Assembly (NCBI RefSeq): GCF_026625805.1
Contig: NZ_CP113064.1
Span: 1,860,001-1,924,000 of the forward strand
Source: Brevundimonas sp. SL130
Lineage (GTDB): Bacteria > Pseudomonadota > Alphaproteobacteria > Caulobacterales > Caulobacteraceae
Direction of reading: 5' to 3'
Length of the DNA stretch: 64,000 nucleotides
Positions 1 through 10,938 of the stretch are shown here, piece by piece; within the stretch, counting starts at the first letter, position 1; every line of letters starts with the position of its first letter. The translations under genes and the position numbers were made by a program. The notes under the pieces are model-generated. The model saw only the letters and a list, made by a program, of their open reading frames with translations. It had not been told where the DNA came from and did not search any database.

Positions 1-693
1 CCCGAGAGCGGCCTGTTCGACAGTCACGGCTATATGCTGGCCTTGCAGGGTGAGATCGAGGACGCGGGCGGATCGGTGGTGGTCTCGGCCCCGTTCGAAG
101 GCGCAGAGCCCCTGCCGGGCGGCGGCTTCACGATCCGCGTGGGCGGGGAGGGGGCGATGGCGGTCACCAGCCGCCTGCTGGTCACGGCGCCCGGCCTGTC
201 CGCGCAAGCGGTGGCGGCGGCTGTCGAGGGTTATCCGGCCGGCGACATTCCGGCGGGCCATTTCGGCAAGGGGATCTATTTCCGCCTGGTCGGCAAGGCG
301 CCGTTCGACCGACTGATCTATCCGCCGCCCATCCCCGGCGCCCTGGGCACCCATTATCGCAAGGATCTGGGCGGGCAGGCCGTGTTCGGGCCAGACCTGG
401 CCTATGTCGAGACCGAGGACTATTCGGTCGATCCAGCCAAGGCGGATGAATTCGCGACCTATATCCGCCGCTTCTGGCCGGGCCTGCCCGACGGCGCCCT
501 GACGCCCGATTACGCGGGGATTCGGCCCAAGTTGCATGGTCCGGGAGAGCCCCAGCCGGACTTTCAGCTTTATGGACGCGAGCATCATGGGATCGAGGGC
601 CTGATGGCCTTGTTCGGCATCGAAAGCCCCGGTCTGACCAGTTCATTGGCCATCGGCGAGGCGGTCGCCACGGCCTTGTCCAAAACGCCTTGA
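1..693 (+). CDS. FAD-dependent oxidoreductase, L-2-hydroxyglutarate oxidase type (5' end cut off)
   Basis: The reading frame is open from the first base, so the N-terminal FAD-binding part lies outside the window. The visible part starts with ESGLFDSHGYMLAL, a segment typical of the DAO-fold family that includes L-2-hydroxyglutarate dehydrogenase/oxidase (LhgO). It ends with a segment (GIESPGLTSSLAIGEAVA) that resembles the FAD-contacting C-terminus of the same family. About 230 residues are present of a usual 370-400. The likely role is oxidation of a 2-hydroxy acid, but the exact substrate is an inference. The next gene, rpmF, follows after about 145 bp and is probably separately transcribed. 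Confidence 0.8.
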   Translation, partial: PESGLFDSHGYMLALQGEIEDAGGSVVVSAPFEGAEPLPGGGFTIRVGGEGAMAVTSRLLVTAPGLSAQAVAAAVEGYPAGDIPAGHFGKGIYFRLVGKAPFDRLIYPPPIPGALGTHYRKDLGGQAVFGPDLAYVETEDYSVDPAKADEFATYIRRFWPGLPDGALTPDYAGIRPKLHGPGEPQPDFQLYGREHHGIEGLMALFGIESPGLTSSLAIGEAVATALSKTP

Positions 694-838
694 AATCATC
701 GTGCGGTTCATGCATAAGCCGCGCCTCGCGTGGCGGCTCGGCGTTCTTCTTTCGAGGGACTGGGGCCGCCGCTATCGTTTTCGCGCTTGATCAGGCTTCG
801 GCTCTGGGCGGCGCCCGACTTAGAAGATTGAGACGGAC

Positions 839-1021
839 ATGGCCGTTCCGAAGCGGAAAGTATCCCCCTCGCGTCGCAACATGCGCCGCGCCCACGACGC
901 CTTGAGCTCGAACGTCTATGTCGAGGACAAGGACACCGGCGAGCTGAAGCGCCCGCACCATATCGACCTGAAGACCGGCACCTATCGCGGCCGTCAGGTC
1001 ATCACGCCGAAGGAAGACTAG
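839..1021 (+). CDS. rpmF: 50S ribosomal protein L32
   Basis: This 60-residue basic protein starts [20 protein letters not shown], the hallmark N-terminus of bacterial L32. It is the usual length for alphaproteobacteria. L32 is a late-assembling large-subunit ribosomal protein. The zinc-binding cysteines found in some L32 proteins are absent, so this is the Cys-free form. A strong stem-loop with a short T-run lies 42 bp downstream, so rpmF appears to be the last gene of its transcript. Confidence 0.97.
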   Translation: MAVPKRKVSPSRRNMRRAHDALSSNVYVEDKDTGELKRPHHIDLKTGTYRGRQVITPKED

Positions 1022-1063
1022 TCTTTTTAACGGCCTTCCGGTTCGCCGGACGAAATTCTTTAC

Positions 1064-1090
1064 GGCGCGCGGATCACCGCGCGCCGTTTT
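1064..1090 (+). terminator. Intrinsic terminator after rpmF
   Basis: A perfect 9-bp stem (GGCGCGCGG/CCGCGCGCC) with an ATCA loop is followed by GTTTT. It ends the rpmF transcript. The remaining roughly 240 bp up to eno shows nothing I can name beyond ordinary leader sequence. Confidence 0.8.
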
Positions 1091-1286
1091 CGTGCGTTCA
1101 GCACGGCGAAGCTTGCCTGAGGCTGTTGCGGTCCGATTCGTTTTTGTCGCCATTCGCCGCCCGTGAGCGCCGCGGCGACCGAGCGAGCCGATGTCGGCGT
1201 CGCAGATCCGACCATCCTGCTGGTCGAAGGCTGTTCCTGAGGCGAACAGCGACGCAGGCATTGGCGATTCGCAGCGAGACGGCTAA

Positions 1287-2606
<1,320 letters not shown>

Positions 2607-2617
2607 ACCTGTGAATT

Positions 2618-2653
2618 GTCGGCGAAGAATCAGCGTTCTTCGCCGACTTTCTT
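2618..2653 (+). terminator. Intrinsic terminator after eno
   Basis: A perfect 12-bp stem (GTCGGCGAAGAA/TTCTTCGCCGAC) encloses a TCAGCG loop and is followed by TTTCTT. It begins 11 bp after the eno stop codon. Confidence 0.85.
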
Positions 2654-2733
2654 AAGGTCAAGCTACATTTCGTTAGGCATTTTCGGGCACAGTTCGTGAA
2701 CTGTATTTTTCGCGCTCAGAAGGAGCGTTTGTC

Positions 2734-3045
2734 GTGCCCGAACGGATGAAGCCTTACCGTCTTTCCCTCGCCCTGCTGCTGTTGCTCGCCTATCTCGGCG
2801 TGCAGGCTCTGACCGGCGAGCGCGGCCTGCTGAGCGGATCGTCGCGTGACGCCCTGATGGGGCGGCGTGAGGACCAGCTCGCCCACCTGACCGAACAGCG
2901 GCGCGACCTGGAGACCCGGGTTCGCTATCTGCGTACTGACAGTCTTTCCAAGGACTTGCTGGAGGAGCGCGCCCGCGCCGTGCTCGGCTTTTCCGACCCG
3001 CGCGACTATGTGATCCGCGTTCAGGCACGACCCGTTCAAGGGTGA
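2734..3045 (+). CDS. ftsB: FtsB/DivIC-family septum formation initiator
   Basis: This is a 103-residue bitopic membrane protein. A short cytoplasmic N-terminus precedes a transmembrane helix at about residues 9-26 (LSLALLLLLAYLGVQAL), then a coiled-coil-like region with heptad spacing (about 45-85) and a short periplasmic tail. This layout and the position between eno and pdhA match the alphaproteobacterial FtsB-like divisome protein. FtsB works with FtsL and FtsQ to activate septal cell-wall synthesis. The GTG start is favoured by an AAGGAG motif at 2720-2725. The next ATG is four codons later and lacks this spacing. Confidence 0.85.
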   Translation: MPERMKPYRLSLALLLLLAYLGVQALTGERGLLSGSSRDALMGRREDQLAHLTEQRRDLETRVRYLRTDSLSKDLLEERARAVLGFSDPRDYVIRVQARPVQG

Positions 3046-3178
3046 AAACTCTCGCCACTTGAACTATTGTTACAGCCAAGCCTGGACCCCTTTGCGTTCC
3101 GGGAAGGAAGGCTGCTAAAGCCCCTTTCCGTAACGATAAGAAGGCGTCGCTCCCCGACGCCTAGCCGGGAGATGCCGG

Positions 3179-4207
3179 ATGGCGAAAGCCCCAGCCAAAG
3201 CCGCTCAGACCACTGCGCCTGACAAGCTTTCAAATACGCCTTCGGCGTCCAAGGAGGACCTCCTCCGCTTTTACCGCGAGATGGTTCTCATCCGTCGCTT
3301 CGAGGAGCGTGCGGGCCAACTGTACGGCATGGGTCTGATCGGGGGCTTCTGCCACCTGTATATCGGCCAGGAAGCCGTGGCCGTCGGCGTTCAAGAGAGC
3401 GTCAAGCAAGGCCACGACAAGATCATCACGGGCTACCGTGACCACGGCCATATGCTGGCTGCGGGCATGGACCCCAAGGAAGTCATGGCCGAGCTGACCG
3501 GCCGCATCGGCGGTTCGTCGCGCGGCAAGGGCGGGTCGATGCACATGTTCGACGTGCCGACCGGCTTCTACGGCGGGCACGGCATCGTCGGCGCCCAGGT
3601 GTCGCTGGGCACGGGCCTGGCCTTCGCCGGCAAGTACCGCGGCGATGATTCGGTGGCCTTCGTCTATTTCGGCGACGGCGCCTCGAACCAGGGTCAGGTC
3701 TACGAGAGCTTCAACATGGCCCAGCTGTGGAAGCTGCCGGCCATCTACATCATCGAAAACAACCAGTACGCCATGGGCACGAGCATCGAGCGCTCGTCGT
3801 CCACGACCCAGCTCAGCCAGCGCGGCGCCAGCTTCGGCATTCCGGGCGAGCAGGTGGACGGCATGGATGTTCTGGCCGTTCGTGACGCGGTCAAGAAGGC
3901 CGTCGATCGCGCCCGCGCCGGCGAAGGCCCCTATATCCTCGAAGTGAAGACCTACCGCTATCGCGGCCACTCGATGTCCGATCCGGCCAAGTACCGGACC
4001 AAGGAAGAGGTGGACGAGGTCAAGAAGACCCGCGACCCCATCGACCACATCAAGGCCCTGCTGGCCGCCGCCAATGCGACGGAAGACGAGCTGAAGGCCA
4101 TCGACAACGAGATCAAGGCCATCGTCGCCGAAGCCGTTCAATTCGCCCAAGAAAGCCCGGAGCCCGATCCGTCCGAGCTCTATACCGACGTCTACGTGGA
4201 GGCCTGA
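3179..4207 (+). CDS. pdhA: Pyruvate dehydrogenase E1 component, alpha subunit
   Basis: This 342-residue subunit carries the thiamine-diphosphate site. The TPP motif runs from GDG at residues 165-167 to the NN pair at 194-195. The phosphorylation-loop region (YRGHSMSDPAKYRTKEE) is typical of alpha2-beta2 E1 enzymes. With PdhB it decarboxylates pyruvate and passes the acetyl group to lipoyl-E2. It opens an operon, and the pdhB start lies 4 bp after its stop. An 8-bp stem-loop at 3142-3162 sits just before the ribosome-binding site and may affect the leader. This last point is inference. Confidence 0.97.
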   Translation: MAKAPAKAAQTTAPDKLSNTPSASKEDLLRFYREMVLIRRFEERAGQLYGMGLIGGFCHLYIGQEAVAVGVQESVKQGHDKIITGYRDHGHMLAAGMDPKEVMAELTGRIGGSSRGKGGSMHMFDVPTGFYGGHGIVGAQVSLGTGLAFAGKYRGDDSVAFVYFGDGASNQGQVYESFNMAQLWKLPAIYIIENNQYAMGTSIERSSSTTQLSQRGASFGIPGEQVDGMDVLAVRDAVKKAVDRARAGEGPYILEVKTYRYRGHSMSDPAKYRTKEEVDEVKKTRDPIDHIKALLAAANATEDELKAIDNEIKAIVAEAVQFAQESPEPDPSELYTDVYVEA

Positions 4208-4210
4208 TCC

Positions 4211-5557
4211 GTGACCGACATCCTCATGCCGGCGCTGTCCCCCACGATGGAGGAGGGCACGCTGACCAAATGGCACATCAAGGCAGGCGACACCGTGTCG
4301 GCCGGCCAGGTGATCGCCGAGATCGAAACCGACAAGGCCACGATGGAAGTCGAGGCCGTGGATGAAGGCGAAGTGCTGGAAATCCTGGTCGCCGAGGGCT
4401 CGGAGAACGTGAAGGTCAATACGCCCATCGCGCGTCTGGCCGGCGACGAAGCCGCCCCTGCGCCCAAGGCGGCTGAGGCTGCCCCGGCCGAGGCGCCTAA
4501 GGTTGCTGCTGCTGCTGCTGACGCGCCGGTCAAGCCCAAGACCGAACTGCGCGATCCGGAAATCCCGGCCGACGCCAAGCTGGTCAAGACCACCATCCGC
4601 GACGCCCTGCGCGACGCGATGGCCGAAGAGATGCGCCGCGACGACAAGGTCTTCCTGATCGGCGAGGAAGTCGCCCAGTACCAGGGCGCCTACAAGGTCA
4701 GCCGCGAGCTGCTGCAAGAGTTTGGCGATCAGCGCGTCGTCGACACCCCGATCACCGAGCACGGCTTCGCCGGCCTGGGCGTCGGCGCGGCCATGGCGGG
4801 CCTGAAGCCCATCGTCGAGTTCATGACGTTCAACTTCGCCATGCAGGCGATCGACCACATCATCAACTCGGCCGCCAAGACCCTGTATATGTCGGGCGGT
4901 CAGATCCGCGCGCCCATCGTCTTCCGCGGCCCGAACGGCGCCGCCTCGCGCGTCGGCGCCCAGCACAGCCAGGACTATTCGGCCTGGTACGCCCAGGTGC
5001 CGGGCCTGAAGGTCATCGCGCCCTATGACGCGGCCGACGCCAAGGGGCTGCTGAAGGCCGCGATCCGCGACCCGAACCCGATTGTCTTCCTCGAACACGA
5101 GATGATGTACGGCCTCGAGTTCGACGTGCCCGAGGTCGAGGACTATGTCCTGCCGATCGGCAAGGCCAAGGTTCGTCGCGAAGGCAAGGACGTCACCATC
5201 ACGGCGCACAGCCGCATGGTCGGTTTCGCCCTCCAGGCCGCCGAGAAACTGGCCGAGGAAGGCATCGAGTGCGAGGTCGTCGACCTGCGCACCCTGCGTC
5301 CGCTGGACACCGACACCATCGTCGAAAGCGTCAAGAAGACCAGCCGCCTGGTCTCGGCCGAAGAGGGCTGGGGTCCGATGGGCGTCGGCGCCGAAGTGGT
5401 GGCCCGCGTCATCGAACACGCCTTCGACTATCTGGACGCCCCGCCGCTGCGGGTGCACCAGGAAGACGTGCCGCTGCCCTATGCCGCCAATCTGGAAGCT
5501 CTGTCGCTGCCGGGCGTGGACAAGATCATCGCGGCCGTGAAGCAGGTGATGGCATGA
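4211..5557 (+). CDS. pdhB: Pyruvate dehydrogenase E1 component, beta subunit with N-terminal lipoyl domain
   Basis: Residues 1-80 form a biotinyl/lipoyl domain with the lipoylation site ETDKATME at Lys42. A flexible Ala/Pro/Lys linker (about 82-115) leads into the transketolase-like E1 beta domain, which carries [13 protein letters not shown] and [15 protein letters not shown]. The total of 448 residues exceeds a plain E1 beta (about 330) by exactly this module. The fusion is known from alphaproteobacterial PDH complexes. The start is GTG, and the stop overlaps the next start as ATGA, so translation is likely coupled. Confidence 0.97.
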   Translation: MTDILMPALSPTMEEGTLTKWHIKAGDTVSAGQVIAEIETDKATMEVEAVDEGEVLEILVAEGSENVKVNTPIARLAGDEAAPAPKAAEAAPAEAPKVAAAAADAPVKPKTELRDPEIPADAKLVKTTIRDALRDAMAEEMRRDDKVFLIGEEVAQYQGAYKVSRELLQEFGDQRVVDTPITEHGFAGLGVGAAMAGLKPIVEFMTFNFAMQAIDHIINSAAKTLYMSGGQIRAPIVFRGPNGAASRVGAQHSQDYSAWYAQVPGLKVIAPYDAADAKGLLKAAIRDPNPIVFLEHEMMYGLEFDVPEVEDYVLPIGKAKVRREGKDVTITAHSRMVGFALQAAEKLAEEGIECEVVDLRTLRPLDTDTIVESVKKTSRLVSAEEGWGPMGVGAEVVARVIEHAFDYLDAPPLRVHQEDVPLPYAANLEALSLPGVDKIIAAVKQVMA

Positions 5558-5853
5558 GCCTTGACGAGAAGGCCCTGGCCATCCCGGAACAGCTGAGCCA
5601 GGTCGATCCGGCCCAGGTCACCGAACTGGCGCGGATCTGGTGGGGCGGAACCACGCCCCATATGAACATCCGACCGGCGCTGAACGAACCGCGCCACATG
5701 GGAACGGTTCTGGCCGAGTGCGCCTGGCACTTCTCCAACGCCTACGCCCAGATGGCGGGTCTGGACCAGAAGGAGGCCTTCAAGGCCATCTGCGACGGCT
5801 GGACCGAGGCTCACGCCCGCGCCGCACTGACCGAGAAGGAAGTTGCTCAATGA
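5554..5853 (+). CDS. DUF5076-like small protein inside the PDH operon
   Basis: This 99-residue soluble protein has no signal peptide or membrane segment. It contains [16 protein letters not shown], then a mostly helical second half ([14 protein letters not shown]). I assign it to DUF5076 from memory of alphaproteobacterial family members. Its biochemical function is unknown to me. Its start overlaps the pdhB stop (ATGA) and its stop overlaps the pdhC start (ATGA), so it is translated in line with the E1 and E2 subunits. That placement suggests a role with the PDH complex, which is inference only. Confidence 0.75.
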   Translation: MSLDEKALAIPEQLSQVDPAQVTELARIWWGGTTPHMNIRPALNEPRHMGTVLAECAWHFSNAYAQMAGLDQKEAFKAICDGWTEAHARAALTEKEVAQ

Positions 5854-7130
5854 CCGACATCCTGATGCCCGCCCTGTCTCCGACCATGGAAGAGGGCGTT
5901 CTGGCCAAGTGGCACGTCAAGGTGGGCGACGTCGTCTCCGCCGGGGACGTGATCGCCGAGATCGAAACCGACAAGGCCACGATGGAAGTCGAGGCCGTGG
6001 ACGAGGGCGAGATCACTGACATTCTGGTCGCCGAAGGTACGGAAGGCGTGAAGGTCAACACCCCCATCGCCCGCCTGAAGGACGAGGGCGGGGCGGCTGC
6101 GCCGAAGCCGGCCGGCAAGGCTGAGGAGGCCCCGAAGGCCGCACCGGCCGCAGTCGAGGCGCCCAAGGCGTCCGCACCGGTCGCGCCGGCTCCGGCCGCG
6201 CCGAAGTCGGACAGTGGCGAACGCATCTTCTCGTCGCCTCTGGCGCGTCGCATCGCCGCCCAGAACGGCGTCGATCTGAAGTCGGTCAAGGGCACTGGCC
6301 CGCACGGCCGGATCGTCAAGCGCGACGTCGAATCCGCCGGCAAGGGCGCCCAACCGGCCGCCGCCACGACCGCCGCCGCCGCGACCTCGGGCATTGCGCC
6401 GCGTCAGGTTCAGTCTCTGGCCCAGATGGGGATCCCGGACGGCAGCTACGACCTGATCCCGCTGGACGGGATGAAGAAGGCCGTGGCGCGTCGCATGGTC
6501 GACAGCATCCAGAACGTGCCGCACTTCCCGCTGTTCATCGACTGCGAGATCGACCAGCTGATGGCCGTTCGCGCCAAGGTGAACAAGCTGTTGGAGCCGC
6601 AGGGCATCAAGGTGTCGGTCAACGACTTCGTCATCAAGGCCGCGGCCCTGGCGCTGAAAATGGTGCCCGAGGCCAACGCCTCCTACACGCCCGAAGGCAT
6701 CGCCATGCACCACAACGCCGATATCTCCATGGCGGTGGCGATCGACGGCGGCCTGATCACCCCGATCATCAAGAAGGCCGAGACCAAGGGCCTGGCGCAG
6801 ATCGCGACCGAGTCCAAGGACCTGGCCAAGCGCGCCCGCGAACGCAAGCTGAAGCCGGAAGAGTTCCAGGGCGGCACCTTCTCGGTGTCCAACCTGGGCA
6901 TGTTCGGCATCAAGCAGTTCACCTCGATCATCAATGAGCCTCAGGGCTGTATCATGAGCGTGGGCGCGGGCGAGCAGCGTGCGGTCGTCAAGAACGGCCA
7001 GGTCGTTCCGGCCACGGTCATGACCGTGACCCTGACCTGCGATCACCGCGTGGTGGACGGCGCGACCGGCGCTCGCTTCCTGCAAGCGTTCAAGCCGCTG
7101 ATCGAAGATCCCGTCGCGATGCTGGCGTAA
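5850..7130 (+). CDS. pdhC: Pyruvate dehydrogenase E2, dihydrolipoamide acetyltransferase
   Basis: This 426-residue protein has three parts. An N-terminal lipoyl domain carries Lys42 in ETDKATME. An Ala/Pro-rich linker leads to a peripheral-subunit-binding domain ([13 protein letters not shown], about 130-165). The C-terminal catalytic domain has the HRxxDG motif near His399. E2 forms the core of the PDH complex and transfers acetyl groups to CoA. The first roughly 45 residues are nearly identical to those of PdhB, so the two lipoyl domains look recently homogenised or duplicated. The start at 5850 overlaps the DUF5076 stop. Confidence 0.97.
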   Translation: MTDILMPALSPTMEEGVLAKWHVKVGDVVSAGDVIAEIETDKATMEVEAVDEGEITDILVAEGTEGVKVNTPIARLKDEGGAAAPKPAGKAEEAPKAAPAAVEAPKASAPVAPAPAAPKSDSGERIFSSPLARRIAAQNGVDLKSVKGTGPHGRIVKRDVESAGKGAQPAAATTAAAATSGIAPRQVQSLAQMGIPDGSYDLIPLDGMKKAVARRMVDSIQNVPHFPLFIDCEIDQLMAVRAKVNKLLEPQGIKVSVNDFVIKAAALALKMVPEANASYTPEGIAMHHNADISMAVAIDGGLITPIIKKAETKGLAQIATESKDLAKRARERKLKPEEFQGGTFSVSNLGMFGIKQFTSIINEPQGCIMSVGAGEQRAVVKNGQVVPATVMTVTLTCDHRVVDGATGARFLQAFKPLIEDPVAMLA

Positions 7131-7145
7131 GGGGAGGGTGAGGTC

Positions 7146-7625
<480 letters not shown>

Positions 7626-7627
7626 TC

Positions 7628-9034
7628 ATGGCTGCTGAATTCGATCTCGTCGTCATCGGCTCGGGCCCCGGCGGTTACGTCGCGGCCATCCGCGCCAGCC
7701 AACTGGGCCAGAAGGTCGCCATCGTCGAGCGCGAGAACCTGGGCGGCATCTGCCTGAACTGGGGCTGTATCCCGACCAAGGCCCTGCTGAAGTCGGGCGA
7801 GAAGTTCGAGAGCCTGAGCCATCTGAAGGAATACGGCCTGTCGGCGTCCGGCGCGTCGTTCGACTTTGACGCCATCATCCAGCGCTCGCGCGGCGTCGCG
7901 GCGACGATGAACAAGGGCGTCGCCTTCCTGATGAAGAAGAACAAGATCGAAGTGATTGAGGGCTCGGCCAAGCTGGAAAAAGGCGCTGCGGCGCCCAAGG
8001 TCGTGATCGCCCTGAAGGCCGGCGGTTCGCGCACGGTCGAGGCTAAGGCGGTCATGCTGGCTGTCGGCGCTCGCGCCCGCGCCCTGCCGCAGATCGGCCT
8101 TGAGTCCGACGGCGACAAGATCTGGGCCTATCGCGACGCCCTGGCGCCCAAGAAACTGCCCAAGACCTTCGTGGTCATCGGCTCGGGCGCCATCGGCATC
8201 GAGTTCGCCAGCTTCTATCGCGCCCTGGGCGCCGAGGTGACGGTCGTCGAGGCGGTCGAGCGCATCATGCCGGTCGAGGACGAGGAGGTCTCCAAGGCCG
8301 CCCAGAAGTCGTTCGAGAAGCGCGGCATCAAGTTCAAGCTGGGCGCCAAGGTCACCAAGGTCTCCAAGACCGGCGCCGGCGTGAAGGTGGACATCGAGGT
8401 CGGCGGCAAGGCCGAGTCGCTTGAGGCTGAGGTCTGCATCTCGGCTGTCGGCATCACCGCCAATACCGACGGCATCGGCCTGGAGGCGCTGGGCGTCGAA
8501 CTGGACCGCGGCCACATCAAGACCGACGGCCACTGCCAGACCAACGTCAAGGGCCTGTTCGCCATCGGCGACTGCGCCGGCGCGCCCTGGCTGGCGCACA
8601 AGGCTAGCCACGAAGGCATTCACGCCGCCGAATTCATCGCCGGCTACAAGACCCCGAACGTCCATTCGCCCATCGCCGGCTGCACCTACGCCCAGCCGCA
8701 GGTCGCCTCGGTCGGCGTCACCGAACAGGCCGCCCGCGCCGAGAAGCGCGAGGTCAAGATCGGCCGCTTCCCGTTCCGCGTGAACGGCAAGGCGGTGGCC
8801 GCCGGCGAGATCGACGGCTTCGTCAAGGTGATCTTCGACGCCAAGACCGGCGCCCTGATCGGCGCCCATATGATCGGCCACGAAGTGACCGAGATGATCC
8901 AGGGCTATGTCACCGCCATCACCATGGAGGCGACGGAAGAGGACATCCACGGCATCGTCTATCCGCACCCCACCATGTCGGAAGCCATGCACGAGGCGGC
9001 GCTGGACGCCTATGGGCGGGTGATCCACATCTGA
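7628..9034 (+). CDS. lpdA: Dihydrolipoyl dehydrogenase (E3)
   Basis: This 468-residue flavoprotein reoxidises dihydrolipoamide of the PDH complex with NAD+. The FAD-binding GSGPGG lies at 11-16 and the redox-active disulfide is Cys42/Cys47 in GGICLNWGCIPTK. A second dinucleotide motif, GSGAIGIEFASFY, follows mid-protein. The C-terminal His-Glu catalytic pair lies in HPTMSEA. The start at 7628 gives the standard N-terminus. The open frame continues upstream, but only in the shadow of gpx. The stop overlaps the next gene start as TGATG. Confidence 0.97.
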   Translation: MAAEFDLVVIGSGPGGYVAAIRASQLGQKVAIVERENLGGICLNWGCIPTKALLKSGEKFESLSHLKEYGLSASGASFDFDAIIQRSRGVAATMNKGVAFLMKKNKIEVIEGSAKLEKGAAAPKVVIALKAGGSRTVEAKAVMLAVGARARALPQIGLESDGDKIWAYRDALAPKKLPKTFVVIGSGAIGIEFASFYRALGAEVTVVEAVERIMPVEDEEVSKAAQKSFEKRGIKFKLGAKVTKVSKTGAGVKVDIEVGGKAESLEAEVCISAVGITANTDGIGLEALGVELDRGHIKTDGHCQTNVKGLFAIGDCAGAPWLAHKASHEGIHAAEFIAGYKTPNVHSPIAGCTYAQPQVASVGVTEQAARAEKREVKIGRFPFRVNGKAVAAGEIDGFVKVIFDAKTGALIGAHMIGHEVTEMIQGYVTAITMEATEEDIHGIVYPHPTMSEAMHEAALDAYGRVIHI

Positions 9035-9492
9035 TGCCGTCCGTCGTTTACGCGCTTAGACGAGGCGAAATCTGGCACTGGTACAAGAAGGCGTGGCGAC
9101 GGAGCCTTTGGCCATTTCACGCCTTCCTACTCGTCATGCCTCTCGGCCTGACCTGTCTGCTGCGTCGAGAAATGGATGTCGCGTCTATCGTTGAGGGCGG
9201 GATACTTGGGATTTTGGCCTGTGGCGTCATGATCGCCTATCCTCAGATGAGATATCGATCTGAAGTGCGGACGCTCATTCTTGATGAGCGCGGCGTCCGT
9301 GGCGTTCGCGGCAAGACTGACTATTTTGTTGAGTGGGCTAAGATAGCGCGCGTGGAGCACCAGGACGGTTATCTGGTCATCACTGAGCGCAAGCTGAACG
9401 CTTTCATCATTCCGATGCGAGCGTTCGCTTCAGAGGAAGAGAAAGCGGCATTCCTCGATTTCGCTGAGAACCGAATCTCCCAGGGGATTTAA
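9034..9492 (+). CDS. Hypothetical membrane protein, YcxB-like
   Basis: This 152-residue protein has two predicted transmembrane helices (about 27-44 and 52-70). A cytosolic beta-rich domain follows (VEWAKIARVEHQDGYLVI, then FIIPMRAFAS), which resembles the YcxB-like C-terminal domain. No enzymatic motif is visible. It overlaps the lpdA stop by one base and ends four bases into the convergent DUF3606 gene. It may be co-transcribed with the PDH operon, but nothing ties its function to that complex. Confidence 0.6.
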   Translation: MPSVVYALRRGEIWHWYKKAWRRSLWPFHAFLLVMPLGLTCLLRREMDVASIVEGGILGILACGVMIAYPQMRYRSEVRTLILDERGVRGVRGKTDYFVEWAKIARVEHQDGYLVITERKLNAFIIPMRAFASEEEKAAFLDFAENRISQGI

Positions 9493-9671
9493 CGCTTCTT
9501 GCCCAGCTCCGCCGCGATGTCCTTGGTCATGCGGCCGACCTTGCGGTGGGCGGCGGTGATCTGGTCCTTGGTCACGCCCCAGCGCTTCATCCAGTATTCG
9601 ACCGACTGACGCTCCGACAGGTCGATGCGGTCCTTGTCGATGAAGCCGCGCTTGTCCTTGAGACCGGCCAT
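9489..9671 (-). CDS. DUF3606 small protein
   Basis: This 60-residue basic protein contains RIDLSERQSVEYWMKRWGVTKDQ, the core of the DUF3606 family of short helical proteins common in soil proteobacteria. Function is unknown. It has no signal peptide. It is convergent with the preceding gene, with a four-base overlap of the 3' ends, and appears monocistronic. Confidence 0.8.
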   Translation of the reverse strand: MAGLKDKRGFIDKDRIDLSERQSVEYWMKRWGVTKDQITAAHRKVGRMTKDIAAELGKKR

Positions 9672-9751
9672 GGTCGGCTCCTGTTCAGGTTCTGACCGTT
9701 GCCGGTCGCTTCGGCCTTCTTAGCCCCGTCCGCTTCGACGGAACAGGCGGT

Positions 9752-10843
9752 TCAGGCCTCCGGCAGGACGCCCGTTTCGAAGAAGGCGTCCAGGCGGGCT
9801 TCCCAAGGGGCGGTGTCCAGGCCCTGGGCGGCGATCCAGGCGTCGTCGAAATAGGTCGAGGCGTAGCGGTCGCCGTGGTCGCACAGAATCGAGACGATCG
9901 AGCCGCACTCGCCCGCGCGCGCCATTTCCTGAGCCAACTGAACGCAGGCCCACAGATTGGTGCCGGTCGATCCGCCGCAAGGGCGTCCCAGACGTCGGCT
10001 CAGCACGCGTGTTGCGGCGATGGAGGCCACGTCGGGCACGACGATCATCCGGTCCACCACGTTGGGGATGAAGGAGGGTTCGACCCGCGCCCGGCCTATG
10101 CCCTCGATCAAGGACGGACGGTCGAGGCTGGTCTGAACCGTCGCATCGGCCCAGTGACGGTGAAAGACGGAGGCTTCAGGGTCGGCGACGCAGATCTGAG
10201 TTTCGTGGCGGTTGAAACGGGCGAACCGACCGATGGTCGCCGATGTCCCGCCCGTGCCCGCGCCGCACACGATCCAGCGCGGGACGGGGCAGGGCTCGCG
10301 TCGCATCTGGGCGAAGATGGACTCAGCGATATTGTTGTTGCCGCGCCAGTCCGTCGCCCGCTCGGCATAGGTGAACTGGTCCATGTAGTGGCCGCCCAGC
10401 TCGTCGGCGAGCCGCTGGCTTTCCGAATAGGCCTGGCCGGGGACGTCCACGAAATGGCAGCGTCCGCCGTAGAATTCGATGGCGGCGATCTTCTCCTGGG
10501 CGGTGGAGCGCGGCACCACGGCGATGAAGGGCAGGTTGAGCATCCGGGCGAAATAGGCCTCGGACACGGCGGTCGAGCCGCTGGACGCCTCGACGATGGT
10601 CATGCCCTCGCCGATCCAGCCGTTGCTGAGGGCGTAGAGGAACAGCGACCGCGCCAGACGGTGCTTCAGGCTGCCGGTCGGGTGGCTGGATTCGTCCTTC
10701 AGATACAGGGCGATGTCCGACAGGGCCGGCATGTCCACCGGGATCAGATGGGTGTCGGCCGAGCGGTTGTAGTCCGCCTCGATCCGCCGCATGGCCCAGC
10801 TCAGCCAGGCGCGATCAACGGTGGGACGGGCAGGGGCGGACAT
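9752..10843 (-). CDS. PLP-dependent cysteine synthase-family enzyme, Cds1-like L-cysteine desulfhydrase
   Basis: This 363-residue fold-type II PLP enzyme has the PLP lysine in [11 protein letters not shown], a substrate-binding [10 protein letters not shown] loop, and a glycine-rich phosphate-binding [10 protein letters not shown]. It differs from CysK and CysM in its longer C-terminus and its STGTNLW segment. It resembles the Cds1 group (Mycobacterium Rv3684), which degrades cysteine to pyruvate, sulfide and ammonia. Assignment to desulfhydrase rather than synthase is by resemblance only. Confidence 0.75.
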   Translation of the reverse strand: MSAPARPTVDRAWLSWAMRRIEADYNRSADTHLIPVDMPALSDIALYLKDESSHPTGSLKHRLARSLFLYALSNGWIGEGMTIVEASSGSTAVSEAYFARMLNLPFIAVVPRSTAQEKIAAIEFYGGRCHFVDVPGQAYSESQRLADELGGHYMDQFTYAERATDWRGNNNIAESIFAQMRREPCPVPRWIVCGAGTGGTSATIGRFARFNRHETQICVADPEASVFHRHWADATVQTSLDRPSLIEGIGRARVEPSFIPNVVDRMIVVPDVASIAATRVLSRRLGRPCGGSTGTNLWACVQLAQEMARAGECGSIVSILCDHGDRYASTYFDDAWIAAQGLDTAPWEARLDAFFETGVLPEA

Positions 10844-10938
10844 GGCGGACTCGGACGTAGACGGGAAGGCGATGGCTTAGGCCAAAGCTTGGCCGGCGGC
10901 AAAGGCGGATGACGTCGTGCGCGTGGGTTTGGACCCGT

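Noticed and set aside
3230..5458. Very long open frame on the minus strand across pdhA and pdhB
   Set aside because: High-GC codon bias in the real genes keeps the opposite strand free of stops. The translation is repetitive (VDG, LGH, GR runs) with no family features, while pdhA and pdhB are certain.
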